DNA of 64,000 bases from DASQYE01 sp036389675 (GTDB lineage Bacteria; Acidobacteriota; Blastocatellia; Pyrinomonadales; Pyrinomonadaceae): positions 1 through 64,000 of the forward strand of contig DASVWI010000018.1 in the NCBI GenBank assembly GCA_036389675.1. The letters are read 5' to 3'. A program made the position numbers and the translations under genes. Under the pieces are notes generated by a model, which made no database searches, had not been told where the DNA came from, and was given only the letters and a program-made list of their open reading frames with translations. Below are positions 33,227 through 41,759 of the stretch, in pieces (the stretch's first letter is position 1; each line of letters begins with the position of its first letter).

Positions 33227-34141
33227 TCAGACCTTTTCCTGTACGGTCGAGCCTAAGAGGCCCGCCGGACGAAGTAAGAGAACAAGGATTAGGATGGCGA
33301 AGGCGACGGCGTCGCGGTAGGTCGAAGCGATGCCGATGCCCTGCCCGTAGCCGACCACCATCGTCTCGGCGACCCCGATAAGGAGTCCCCCCAGCACAGC
33401 TCCCGGAATATTGCCTATGCCTCCGAGCACCGCCGCGACGAAAGCCTTGAGGCCGGTCGTAATGCCCATCAGCGGGTCTATGTTCGGGGTGTATTGCGCC
33501 GTCAGCACGCCGCCCGCGGCGGCCAGAGCGGAACCGAGCGCGAAGGTGAAGGTGATGATGGCATTCGTGTTGATGCCCATCAGCTTCGCCGAGTTGAGGT
33601 TGAAGGAGACGGCGCGCATCGCCGTCCCGACCTTCGTTCTGTAGATAATCCACTGCAGGAGCAGCATCAGGACGACCGAGACCACGAAGATCAGGATTTG
33701 CGATTTCGAGATCGCCGCGTTGCCGAAGAGCTTGTAGGTCTGGTCTTGCAGAAGCTGCGGAAAAGCGCGGCCCTGCCCGCCGAAACGCGCGACGAACAGG
33801 TTCTCTATCAGAAGCGAGACGCCGATGGCCGTGATGAGCGTCGTCATGCGCGAGTATTTTCTGACCGGGCGGTAGGCGAAACGCTCTATCGCCATCCCGA
33901 CCAGAGCCGCGACGATCATCGACCCCGTCAGCACAATGATGAGCCCGCCCCATGACGGCCCGGTCATCCCAATGCTGAGCGCGATGAAGTAGCCTGTGAA
34001 CGCGCCGACCATGTAGATGTCGCCGTGCGCGAAGTTGATCAGGCGAAGAATGCCGTAGACCATCGTATAGCCGAGCGCGATCAGCGCATAGATGGCTCCG
34101 ACGTTGAGACCGTTGATAAGCTGCTGAATGAATGTATCCAT
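33227..34141 (-). CDS. livH: Branched-chain amino-acid ABC transporter permease LivH-type
   Basis: 304 residues, about eight hydrophobic helices, starting MDTFIQQLINGLNVGAIYAL, with the LINFAHGDIYMVGAF motif and the AAVLGGIGNIPGAVLGGLLIG motif of LivH permeases. Partner of LivM in the membrane. GGAG lies upstream of the ATG, 23 bp after the binding-protein gene, so both are co-transcribed. Confidence 0.93.
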   Translation of the reverse strand: MDTFIQQLINGLNVGAIYALIALGYTMVYGILRLINFAHGDIYMVGAFTGYFIALSIGMTGPSWGGLIIVLTGSMIVAALVGMAIERFAYRPVRKYSRMTTLITAIGVSLLIENLFVARFGGQGRAFPQLLQDQTYKLFGNAAISKSQILIFVVSVVLMLLLQWIIYRTKVGTAMRAVSFNLNSAKLMGINTNAIITFTFALGSALAAAGGVLTAQYTPNIDPLMGITTGLKAFVAAVLGGIGNIPGAVLGGLLIGVAETMVVGYGQGIGIASTYRDAVAFAILILVLLLRPAGLLGSTVQEKV

Positions 34142-34164
34142 CGCAGTGGCTTTCGGCTCCTATG

Positions 34165-35511
34165 CTAACGGTTCGTGTTAGACCTGTTCGTGCTGTTCGT
34201 ATTCGTCCCGCCGGCGTTGGAGTTGCCTGCCGCCGTGTTCGTGCTGGTGTTCCCGGCAGCCGGGCCGTTCGTGTTGGACGGGGAGGCGCTCGTGCCCGGC
34301 GAAGCCGATGCGCCGGGCGAAGCCGAGGCGGCTGGCGACGGGCTCGTGCCCGGCGTAGCGTCCGGCTGAATCGTCTCTTTGTAAACGAACTTGAGACTTT
34401 GCAGCTCAAGCACGACGGCTGGCTTAACGGCGTTGCGCTCGGCGTTGAGGCTGATGGTTCCCGTGATGCCTTTGAAGCCGGAAGTTCCGGCAATCGCGTT
34501 GCGCAGCGCCGTGCATTCCGTGCCTCCCGCACGCTTGATTGAATCGGCCAGCACCATCATCGCATCGTAGGCCAGAGCGGCCAGAGCGTCCGGCGCGACA
34601 TTGTTGTACTTCGCTTTGTAACGCTTGACGAAATCCTGAATCACCGGCGACGGGTCGTCAACCGAATAGTGATTGGAGATGAAGCTGCCGTTTAAGGCCT
34701 CGCCGCCCAAATCCCAGAGCTGCGGTGAATCCCAGCCGTCGCCGCCCAGAAGCGGGGCCTTGATGCCGAGCTGCTTGGTCTGCTTGGCGATGACGCCGAC
34801 CTCCTGATAATAGCCGGGCACGTAGATCACGTCCGGGCTGGCCGAACGTATGTTGGTCAGCTGTCCGCTGAAATCTCTATCCCTCTGCGCGTAGGCTTGC
34901 TCGGCGACGATCTGCCCGCCCAGAGATGTGAAGCTCTGCTTGAAATACTGTATCAAGCCCTTGCTGTAGTCCGAGTTGGAATCAAAGAGGATGGCGGCAC
35001 GCTTGGCCTTCAAGGTGTTGGCCGCGAACTTCGCCATCACCTCGCCCTGAAACGGGTCGATGAAGCAGACGCGGAAGATGTAGTCGCCGACCTGCGTGAC
35101 CTTCGGGTTGGTCGAGGAGGGCGAGATCATGGGGACTTTGGCTTCCTGCGCGTTGGGCGCGGCAGCAATTGAATTGGAGGAAGCGACTTCGCCTATCAGC
35201 GCGCGCACCTGATCCTGATTAATGAGCTTGGCCGTGACCGTGGCGGCCTTGCCCGGCTCGCCCTGATCGTCTTCGTGAATCAGTTGAACCTGACGACCGT
35301 TGATGCCGCCCGCCGCATTGATCTCGTCGGCGGCCATCTGCGCGCCGTTTCTGGTTGACTGCCCGAAGCTGGAGGTCTGCCCCGAAAGGTCACCGTAAAC
35401 TCCCACCTTGATGACACCTCCGGGGTCGGCACAGGTCGTGCCTCTGGTGACACACCCGAAAGAGCCTAGCACCGCCGCAATCAGTACGAGCGCTAATAAG
35501 ATACGTCTCAT
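34165..35511 (-). CDS. livK: Branched-chain amino-acid type substrate-binding lipoprotein with disordered tail
   Basis: 448 residues from MRRILLAL, with GAGGAAACT just upstream. The lipobox-like end is GSFGC (Cys20). A type I periplasmic-binding fold follows (VGVYGDLSG, GVIKVG, MAADEINAAGGINGRQVQLI, YVPGYYQEVGVIAKQ). After about residue 380 comes an unusual tail of about 65 residues made of Pro/Ser/Ala/Gly then Asn/Thr/Gly/Ser, with no predicted fold. It delivers the ligand to LivHM; ligand identity is unknown. First gene of the transporter operon. Confidence 0.9.
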   Translation of the reverse strand: MRRILLALVLIAAVLGSFGCVTRGTTCADPGGVIKVGVYGDLSGQTSSFGQSTRNGAQMAADEINAAGGINGRQVQLIHEDDQGEPGKAATVTAKLINQDQVRALIGEVASSNSIAAAPNAQEAKVPMISPSSTNPKVTQVGDYIFRVCFIDPFQGEVMAKFAANTLKAKRAAILFDSNSDYSKGLIQYFKQSFTSLGGQIVAEQAYAQRDRDFSGQLTNIRSASPDVIYVPGYYQEVGVIAKQTKQLGIKAPLLGGDGWDSPQLWDLGGEALNGSFISNHYSVDDPSPVIQDFVKRYKAKYNNVAPDALAALAYDAMMVLADSIKRAGGTECTALRNAIAGTSGFKGITGTISLNAERNAVKPAVVLELQSLKFVYKETIQPDATPGTSPSPAASASPGASASPGTSASPSNTNGPAAGNTSTNTAAGNSNAGGTNTNSTNRSNTNR

Positions 35512-35756
35512 AGTTTCCTCACAAGCGTAGAAGTTTTCGAGAAGGAATGTTAGCCAACGAAGGCGCATTATACAGCTTCAAGGCTCAGTGTCGAGCCTTT
35601 ATTGCTTAATTTACATCTCCCTTTCCCACTTCATTCTTCTACATTGGCCCTCCCGTGTGGCATACTGCGGCCAACCCTCTATCATCAGATCAAGGCGAGC
35701 AGGCTGCGTGCGACGAGCTTTGTGCAGCACGGAACAAGCAGGAGGAAGAAGCGGTC

Positions 35757-36701
35757 ATGGCGAGCAAAAATCTTAAGGGCGAAATCCCTCGCCGCCCGCT
35801 CGGGCGCACGGGCGAGGAAGTCTCCGCGCTGGGCCTCGGCGGCTATCACCTGGGCACGGTCAAAAGCCCGCGCGAGGCCGTTCGTATCGTTCACGAAGCG
35901 ATTGACGGCGGCATCACTCTCATGGATAACGCCTGGGAGTATAGCGAGGGCCGCAGCGAAGAGCTGTTGGGCCGCGCGCTCGAAGGCGGACGAAGACACA
36001 AAGTTTTCCTGATGACTAAAGTGTGCACGCACGGTCGCGACCGCAAGACGGCGCTCCGCCAGCTCAAAGAATCCCTGCGGCGCTTAAAGACGGACTATCT
36101 CGACCTCTGGCAGATACACGAAGTCATTCACGAGAACGACCCTGAAATGCATTTCGCGAGGGGCGGCGTCATAGAGGCCATGGACGAGGCGCGAAGCCGT
36201 GGCCTCGTGCGCTTCGTCGGCTTCACGGGACACAAAGACCCCGCGATTCACCTCTCGATGCTGGCCCGCGATTATCCATTCGACACCTGCCAGCTTCCGC
36301 TCAACTGCTTCGACGCGACCTTCCGCAGCTTCGAGCAGCAGGTCTTGCCTGAGCTTAACCGGCGCGGCATCGCCCCGCTCGGCATGAAGAGCATGTGCGG
36401 CGAAGGCGACCCCGTAAAGCGTCGCGTCGTCACCCCGGCGGAAGCCCTGCGCTATGCCATGAGCCTGCCTGTGGCCTCGACCATCAGCGGCATTGATTCG
36501 CTCAAAGTGCTGCGACAGAACCTGCGTATAGGCCAAAGCTTCGAGCCGATGACGGCCCGCGAGATGCAAGCCCTGCGTACGCGCTGCGCGAAAGAGGCCG
36601 CAGACGGCCATCTTGAGCTTTACAAGACCTCGAAAAAATTTGACGGCCCGCCGGGCCGCAAGACTCATAAGTTCCCTTCGATGGAAGAGCTGGCGGCCTG
36701 A
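35757..36701 (+). CDS. Aldo/keto reductase
   Basis: 314 residues from MASKNLKG (GGAGG upstream), not the longer frame from 35655. The AKR tetrad is visible: Asp and Tyr in MDNAWEYSEG, Lys in LMTKV and His in LWQIHEV. The barrel (GLGGYHLG, GLVRFVGFTGH, GIAPLGMKSM, ISGIDSL) is complete. NADPH-dependent carbonyl reduction is expected; the substrate is unknown. It begins a four-gene plus-strand operon and is followed after 11 bp by the PLP decarboxylase, hinting at amine or aldehyde chemistry. Confidence 0.9.
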   Translation: MASKNLKGEIPRRPLGRTGEEVSALGLGGYHLGTVKSPREAVRIVHEAIDGGITLMDNAWEYSEGRSEELLGRALEGGRRHKVFLMTKVCTHGRDRKTALRQLKESLRRLKTDYLDLWQIHEVIHENDPEMHFARGGVIEAMDEARSRGLVRFVGFTGHKDPAIHLSMLARDYPFDTCQLPLNCFDATFRSFEQQVLPELNRRGIAPLGMKSMCGEGDPVKRRVVTPAEALRYAMSLPVASTISGIDSLKVLRQNLRIGQSFEPMTAREMQALRTRCAKEAADGHLELYKTSKKFDGPPGRKTHKFPSMEELAA

Positions 36702-36712
36702 GTTCGAGCGAG

Positions 36713-38218
36713 ATGAAAGAAGCAGCGGAAGATAAGATGGGCGGGTTAGCGCCGACCCATGGCGACATGGGCGAGGAGGAGTTTCGTCGCTACGGCGGCG
36801 AGATCATCGATTGGATCGGTCGCTATCTGGCCCGCATAGAAGAGCGCCCCGTGCTGGCGCAGGTCGAGCCCGGCTGGCTGCGCTCAAAGCTTCCCCCCTC
36901 TCCGCCCGAAAAGGGTGAAACGATGGAGGCTATACTGGCGGACGTTGACGGCCTCGTCGTGCCGGCCCTGACGCACTGGAATCATCCCTCCTTCTTCGCT
37001 TACTTCGCCACTTCCGCCTCCGTCCCCGGCATCTTCGGCGAACTGTTCAGCGCCGCCTTCGACGTGAAAGCGATGCTCTGGCGCACCTCGCCAGCCGCCG
37101 CCGAACTCGAAGAGGTCGCGCTCTCATGGCTCAGGCAGATGATGGGCCTCGCCCCTGACTTCGACGGGATTATTTACGACACCGCTTCGGTCGCAAGCAT
37201 GCACGCGATTGCCGCCGCGCGCGAAGAGCTTAATCTGAACATCCGCGAAGAAGGCATGAGCGGGCGCGGAGACCTTCCGCTCCTGAGAGTCTACGCCTCC
37301 GAGCAATCGCATTCGTCCATTGACAAGGCTGTCATCGCTCTGGGCTTGGGCCAACGCTCGCTCAGAAAGATTCCCTGCGACGGCGAGTTTCGCATGGACG
37401 CGCCGTCACTCGCCCGCGCCATCGAGGAAGACAAGCGGAGCGGCCATCTTCCCTTCTGTGTGGTCGCCACTGTCGGCACAACCTCGACGACGAGCATCGA
37501 CCCCGTTCCTGCCATCGCCGACATCTGCGAGCGTCATCATCTTTGGCTACACGTTGACGCGGCCTACGCCGGTTCGGCGGCGGTCGTGCCGGAGATGCGC
37601 GGAGTGCTGGCGGGCACAGAGCGCGCCGCGTCGCTCGTCACCAACCCTCACAAATGGCTCTTTACGCCGTTCGATCTCTCCGTTCTCTATTCGCGGCGAA
37701 TGGACACCCTGCGCCGCGCCTTTTCCTTAACACCGGAATACTTGAGAACGACCGATGCCGAGACGGTTCGCAACGGCATGGACTACGGCATTCAACTGGG
37801 CAGGCGCTTTCGCGCGCTCAAGCTCTGGATGATCATTCGCTACTTCGGCCACGAAGGGTTGGCCTCTCGCATACGCGAGCATTGCCGCCTCGCGCGCCTC
37901 TTCGCATCGTGGGTAGAGGCCGCGCCCGGTTGGGAACTGCTCGCACCCGTTCCCTTCAGCACGGTCTGCTTCCGTGCGTGCCCCGACGGCGCGGGCGAAA
38001 CGGCGGACGCGCGGGCCTCGCGTCTGGATGCGCTTAATGAAGCGATCATGCAGAATGTGAACTCTACGGGCGAAGCCTTTATCTCGCACACGCGCCTCAG
38101 GGATGTGCTCTCGCTCAGGCTCGCCATCGGCAATATACGCACGACTGAAACACACGTCCGCCGCGCATGGGAGCTTTTAGAGACGCAGGCCCGTGAGCTT
38201 GGCAAGAAAGGTACATAA
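36713..38218 (+). CDS. Group II PLP-dependent amino-acid decarboxylase
   Basis: 501 residues, full length for the aromatic-amino-acid/tyrosine decarboxylase family. N-terminal WNHPSFFAYFATSASVPG, VATVGTTSTTSIDP, the PLP-binding aspartate in HVDAAYAGSA, and the Schiff-base lysine in TNPHKWLFTPFD are all present. It removes CO2 from an aromatic or related amino acid to give an amine. The first ATG (36713) has no strong ribosome-binding site; the ATG seven codons on follows GGAAGA and may be used. Middle of the AKR-decarboxylase-Dabb-PHP operon. Confidence 0.9.
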   Translation: MKEAAEDKMGGLAPTHGDMGEEEFRRYGGEIIDWIGRYLARIEERPVLAQVEPGWLRSKLPPSPPEKGETMEAILADVDGLVVPALTHWNHPSFFAYFATSASVPGIFGELFSAAFDVKAMLWRTSPAAAELEEVALSWLRQMMGLAPDFDGIIYDTASVASMHAIAAAREELNLNIREEGMSGRGDLPLLRVYASEQSHSSIDKAVIALGLGQRSLRKIPCDGEFRMDAPSLARAIEEDKRSGHLPFCVVATVGTTSTTSIDPVPAIADICERHHLWLHVDAAYAGSAAVVPEMRGVLAGTERAASLVTNPHKWLFTPFDLSVLYSRRMDTLRRAFSLTPEYLRTTDAETVRNGMDYGIQLGRRFRALKLWMIIRYFGHEGLASRIREHCRLARLFASWVEAAPGWELLAPVPFSTVCFRACPDGAGETADARASRLDALNEAIMQNVNSTGEAFISHTRLRDVLSLRLAIGNIRTTETHVRRAWELLETQARELGKKGT

Positions 38219-38220
38219 AG

Positions 38221-38517
38221 GTGCTGACCCATATCGTCGTCTGGAAATACCGCGCAGACATAGAGCAACCGATACGCGACGAGCATGTCGCACGTCTTCG
38301 CCGTCTCCCTTCCCTGATCCAAGGCACAGAGAGTTTCGCGGTCGGCTTCGACACGCTCCACCTGCCGCGCTCCTATCACACTGGGCTCGTCGCCGTCTTC
38401 CGCGACCGCGCCGCGCTCGATGCCTATACCGTTCACCCGGAACACGTGCTGGTCGCAGACTTCGGGCGCTCGATCAGCGAGCATGTCGCCTCTGTCGATT
38501 TCATAGACGAAGCTTAA
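38221..38517 (+). CDS. Dabb (stress-responsive A/B barrel) protein
   Basis: 98 residues with a GTG start two bases after the decarboxylase stop; AGAAAGG lies nine bases upstream. The pattern MLTHIVVWKYR, RLRRLPSLIQG, VAVFRDRAALDAYTVHPEH is the dimeric alpha/beta-barrel Dabb domain. Members range from olivetolic-acid-type cyclases to stress proteins, so a small enzymatic or binding role is possible. Tight linkage to the decarboxylase suggests a joint pathway. Confidence 0.85.
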   Translation: MLTHIVVWKYRADIEQPIRDEHVARLRRLPSLIQGTESFAVGFDTLHLPRSYHTGLVAVFRDRAALDAYTVHPEHVLVADFGRSISEHVASVDFIDEA

Positions 38518-38572
38518 AGTCCTCAGACCTGCGCGAGGCCGCCCCCTATGTGCCCGTCCTGAACATGAAGCG

Positions 38573-39784
38573 ATGAAGCGTTGGAAGAAAATAGTCCTGC
38601 TGCTGTTGGGATTGATGCTGATCTCGCAGCTGCCCTTCATCTACCGTCGCTACCGCATGGGCCAGCTCGCCGACGCGATACGAAGGCTCGGCTCTGAGCG
38701 CGCAGCGCCTCAGGGCGAGCAGGCTTTCACGGACTACGTCGGCGTCCTTCACGTTCATTCATCGCTCGGAGGACACAGCACCGGCAGCCTCGAAGAGATC
38801 ATCCGCGCGGCACGACTGAACGAGCTTAATTTCGTCATCATGACGGAGCATCCCGCAAAGGAGCTGAATAGCGCCGAGATGACTTTGCGGGGCATGCACG
38901 GCGGCACGCTCTTCGTCGCAGGCAGCGAGGTCAGCACCACTAGCGGAGACCGTATGCTGATCGTGCCCGATACCGGAGAGCAGACCGCGGGCGTACCCAT
39001 CACGCAGCCGCTGATAGATGCGGAGACCTCCAGAGGCAGCCTCATCTTCGTCGCCTACCCGCAGGAATTTCACACCTGGGACGCAAAGGGCTACACGGGC
39101 ATAGAGGTCTACAATCTCTACACCAACACGCGCAAGATCAACTATTTCATGCTCTTCTTCGACGGCCTCTGGTCGTATCGCGCTTATCCGGAGTTGATGT
39201 TCACGACCTTTTACGAGCGGCCCGCGGAAGCCCTCGCCAAATGGGACGAGCAACTGGCGAAGGGGAGCGGCAGGCCCGTCGCCGTGGCCGGAAACGACGC
39301 CCACTCGAACGTCGGCCTGAGCCTCGGCGACGCCACAGGCAAAAAGCTCTTCGAGATCAAGCTAGACCCCTACGAGAGAAGCTTCCGCACGGTACGCAAT
39401 CACGTGCTGATCGAACGAGAGAAACCCTTCAATGACGAGTCTCTTCTGGCGGCGCTGCGCGACGGACACAGCTACATCTCCTTCGACCTGCTCTGTGACC
39501 CGAAAGGTTTTACTTACACCGCCGCGAACAGGGCCGTGCAAAGGATGGTCGGCGACGAGATAGGGCTCGAAGACGGAGTCCGCCTGCGCGTGGGCACGCC
39601 TGTCAAAAGCCGTATCGTCCTGATCAAAGACGGGCAGCGCATCGCGGAAGAGAAGGAGACGCTGGGCAGGGAGTTCTCAGTTGATCAGAGGGGAGCTTAC
39701 CGCGTCGAAGTTTACCTTGATCAACTCGGCGCATCCTTTCATGACAGGCCGTGGATTATCACGAATCCTATCTATGTCAGGTGA
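38573..39784 (+). CDS. Membrane-anchored PHP/CehA-McbA-type metallohydrolase
   Basis: 403 residues. An uncleaved signal-anchor (about 6-24) precedes a PHP-type domain: GVLHVHSSLGGHSTGS gives two His ligands, followed by FVIMTEHP, GSEVSTTSGDRMLI and AGNDAHSN. This matches the CehA/McbA branch, known for carbamate or ester hydrolysis outside the cytoplasm. A C-terminal beta domain of about 100 residues has TPVKSRIVLIKDG and ends at YVR. Fourth gene of the operon; a terminator follows at 39852-39881. Substrate unknown. Confidence 0.85.
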   Translation: MKRWKKIVLLLLGLMLISQLPFIYRRYRMGQLADAIRRLGSERAAPQGEQAFTDYVGVLHVHSSLGGHSTGSLEEIIRAARLNELNFVIMTEHPAKELNSAEMTLRGMHGGTLFVAGSEVSTTSGDRMLIVPDTGEQTAGVPITQPLIDAETSRGSLIFVAYPQEFHTWDAKGYTGIEVYNLYTNTRKINYFMLFFDGLWSYRAYPELMFTTFYERPAEALAKWDEQLAKGSGRPVAVAGNDAHSNVGLSLGDATGKKLFEIKLDPYERSFRTVRNHVLIEREKPFNDESLLAALRDGHSYISFDLLCDPKGFTYTAANRAVQRMVGDEIGLEDGVRLRVGTPVKSRIVLIKDGQRIAEEKETLGREFSVDQRGAYRVEVYLDQLGASFHDRPWIITNPIYVR

Positions 39785-40119
39785 AGGCGGACGAGCCCCG
39801 GACACGACATCGCCCCACCCAGGCAAGTAATACCCTGTGGGGCGACGGAGCGCGCACCGGAAAGCTCCGGCGCATTTTTTTGGAAGCGGTGCTTAAGCCA
39901 CCGACTCGCTGTAGAGAGCCTCAGTATTGGACTCTTCTCTCTCCGCATCCCTAGTGTTGTTGGAACGCCTTGAGTACAGCTTCCTATACGTTGACCGATT
40001 GGGGCGCATTCTACTCACCTTGGCCTTCTCTGTCAAGTGGCATCTTGACCGAATCTGAAGCGTACAGTCAGGGCCTCAGCCCCGCCGCCGTTTTTACAGC
40101 GAGGCTTGGCCGGGGAGGA
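39785..40119. other. Intergenic region with several inverted repeats
   Basis: 335 bp between convergent genes. CGCCCCAC (39811-39818) and GTGGGGCG (39837-39844) form an 8-bp stem. It is followed by the terminator at 39852-39881 and a CGGTG/CACCG hairpin just after. The rest shows no gene. A small structured RNA is possible but I cannot name one. Confidence 0.4.
39852..39881 (+). terminator. Rho-independent terminator of PHP operon
   Basis: A GC-rich stem around AAAGCT (CCGG...CCGG with flanking GCGC/CGC) is followed by seven Ts (39875-39881), about 70 bp after the PHP gene stop. Confidence 0.7.
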
Positions 40120-40401
40120 CTACTCTTCGACGGTGACGCCGCGCCAGAAAGCTACGCGATTGGCGATCTGTTGCGCCGCCGCCTTGGGCTTCGGATAGTA
40201 CCAGGCAGCGTCCCTGTTGACGCGGTCATCAACGACCACGTCGTAATAGCTGGCCTCGCCTTTCCATGGACAGTGGGTGTGTGAGCTGCTCTGGCGGAAG
40301 TGCTCAAGCCTGAGGCTCGCGGGCGGGAAGTAGTGATTGCCCTCGACGACGATGGTGTCGTCGCTATCGGCCAAAACCGTGCCGTTCCATATCGCTTTCA
40401 T
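40120..40401 (-). CDS. DUF427 domain protein
   Basis: 93 residues, the usual size for DUF427. The motifs MKAIWNGTVLADSDDT, VVEGNHYFPPASL, HTHCPWKGEASYYDV and AAWYYPKP are the family's hallmarks. The fold is a small beta barrel with a conserved CPWKG; the function is not established. The ATG follows AGGGAGAA. It stands alone and is convergent with the PHP operon. Confidence 0.92.
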   Translation of the reverse strand: MKAIWNGTVLADSDDTIVVEGNHYFPPASLRLEHFRQSSSHTHCPWKGEASYYDVVVDDRVNRDAAWYYPKPKAAAQQIANRVAFWRGVTVEE

Positions 40402-40474
40402 AATACGTTTCTCCCTTTGCTCACTCCCTATCTTACACGTTGCGGGCTCTGGTGTCCTAAAGAAGAGCGCTTAC

Positions 40475-40523
40475 CAAAAGAATAAGGGCAGGTCACTAAT
40501 AGCGGCCTGCCCTTATTCTTTTG
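40475..40523 (-). terminator. Terminator hairpin of the actin-like gene
   Basis: Arms 40475-40492 and 40506-40523 are perfect 18-bp complements (CAAAAGAATAAGGGCAGG) around a 13-nt loop, ending in TTCTTTTG on the minus strand, 11 bp after the actin-like stop. Confidence 0.75.
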
Positions 40524-40533
40524 ATAGTCGGCC

Positions 40534-41574
40534 TTATCTGGTTTCGGCCATGGCCGCGACGTAGCAGCCGATGGCTGTCGCCGTCAGCGGGTCTTTAGCC
40601 ATGCGTATGTCGGCGATCTGAATCGGCAGGTCGGCAGACTTGAGCAGCGACTCGAACTTCTGCTGGAAGCCGCCGGGCTTGGCCGTGCCGCCCGAAAGCA
40701 CTATCGGGATAGGGCGATCAAGGGTGGGCAGGTGGCGCGAGCCTTCCAGCTCTTCGCGCAGGCGATTGATGAGAGTTTGCAGCACGTCGTCGTAGTAGAT
40801 ATGGAGGGCGCTGGAAATCTCATCGCGCGGCTGGCGCGACAAATCCAGAGTCTCTTCCTTCATCAGGCGCACGCGCGTCGAGGTCTCGTTCAAGACATCC
40901 GAGACGCTCTGGTCGATGTAGTCGCCGCCCTTAGGGATGCTGAAGGTGATCATCGGCATGGACATGAACGCGACGCAGACGTTGCACATTCCGCCGCCGA
41001 AACTGATGCCTATGCCCGTGAAGTTTTCGTCCTGCAACTCGGAGAGGACGACCGCTAAGCCTTCGTTGACGCCCTTGGCCGTGTAGCCGAACTGCTGCAA
41101 GAGGTTTTTGAGGATGGCTTCGTGATAGACGAGGTTCGATTTCGCGCCGTCGCCCTGTCCGGGCACGCTGAAGCACAGCACTTCGCCCTTGCGCGAGCGC
41201 GGGATAATCTTCTGCACGATGTCGCGCAGGATGTGCTGGCTCATCTTCTCCTGTGCGTTCAGGACGCCATGGCTCATCGGGCGACGCGGCACGGTGTTCA
41301 TGAAGCTGGCGAAGAAGTCTGAGTCGTTGCCGTAGACATAGAGGTCTTTGCCGTTGCGGTCGTAGACCATATGCTTCTGCTGTAACACGTCCTCGGCCAT
41401 CTTCGAGTAAGGGACAGTGACGAAAGCGTTGAGTTGTGATTGAGTGTCTTTGGGGCTCGGCCCGTCGGCGAGCACAATCCGGCTTGTTCCGATGTCGAGC
41501 CCGACCGCGCCCGACTTGACAGTGGCGGTCTCAGGAGGCTTTGCCCCGCCCGAAACCTGGCTTTTATCTTCCAT
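40534..41574 (-). CDS. Actin/Hsp70-fold ATPase, unassigned
   Basis: 346 residues from MEDKSQ, with GGAGAAAACG upstream. After a 20-residue polar lead come actin-fold signatures: phosphate-1 GLDIGTS (25-31), phosphate-2 GIGISFGGGM near 202, and adenosine motif IVLSGGTAKPGGF near 300. The phosphate-2 Asp of DxGGG is replaced by Ser-Phe. It resembles MreB/ParM/FtsA-type proteins but is not MreB itself. It could polymerise or act as a chaperone-like ATPase; no polymer interface can be argued from sequence. It follows the membrane amidase and SPOR genes on the same strand, suggesting a cell-envelope role. Confidence 0.75.
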   Translation of the reverse strand: MEDKSQVSGGAKPPETATVKSGAVGLDIGTSRIVLADGPSPKDTQSQLNAFVTVPYSKMAEDVLQQKHMVYDRNGKDLYVYGNDSDFFASFMNTVPRRPMSHGVLNAQEKMSQHILRDIVQKIIPRSRKGEVLCFSVPGQGDGAKSNLVYHEAILKNLLQQFGYTAKGVNEGLAVVLSELQDENFTGIGISFGGGMCNVCVAFMSMPMITFSIPKGGDYIDQSVSDVLNETSTRVRLMKEETLDLSRQPRDEISSALHIYYDDVLQTLINRLREELEGSRHLPTLDRPIPIVLSGGTAKPGGFQQKFESLLKSADLPIQIADIRMAKDPLTATAIGCYVAAMAETR

Positions 41575-41759
41575 CGTTTTCTCCGTCTCCCTGTTTTTCC
41601 GGGACAAGGTTTTGAGAACGCTTCGTCCCTCTATCTATGAGTCGATCTGGATGTGAACAGAGGCTTGCCGCTTCTCTTTCGAGGGAGCGCATCACCTCTT
41701 TCAAGGATAGCCGCACGTCAGGGAATTACAGTAGCCGAAGCTCGCGCAGGCGAGCCCGT

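Noticed and set aside
33210..34532. A 440-codon minus-strand frame across livH and livK
   Set aside because: It is in another frame of two clear genes and is Arg/Pro/Ala-rich without homology.
40534..41574. MreB or DnaK
   Set aside because: Motif spacing and the altered phosphate-2 site do not fit either, and no mreC/mreD or grpE neighbours exist.
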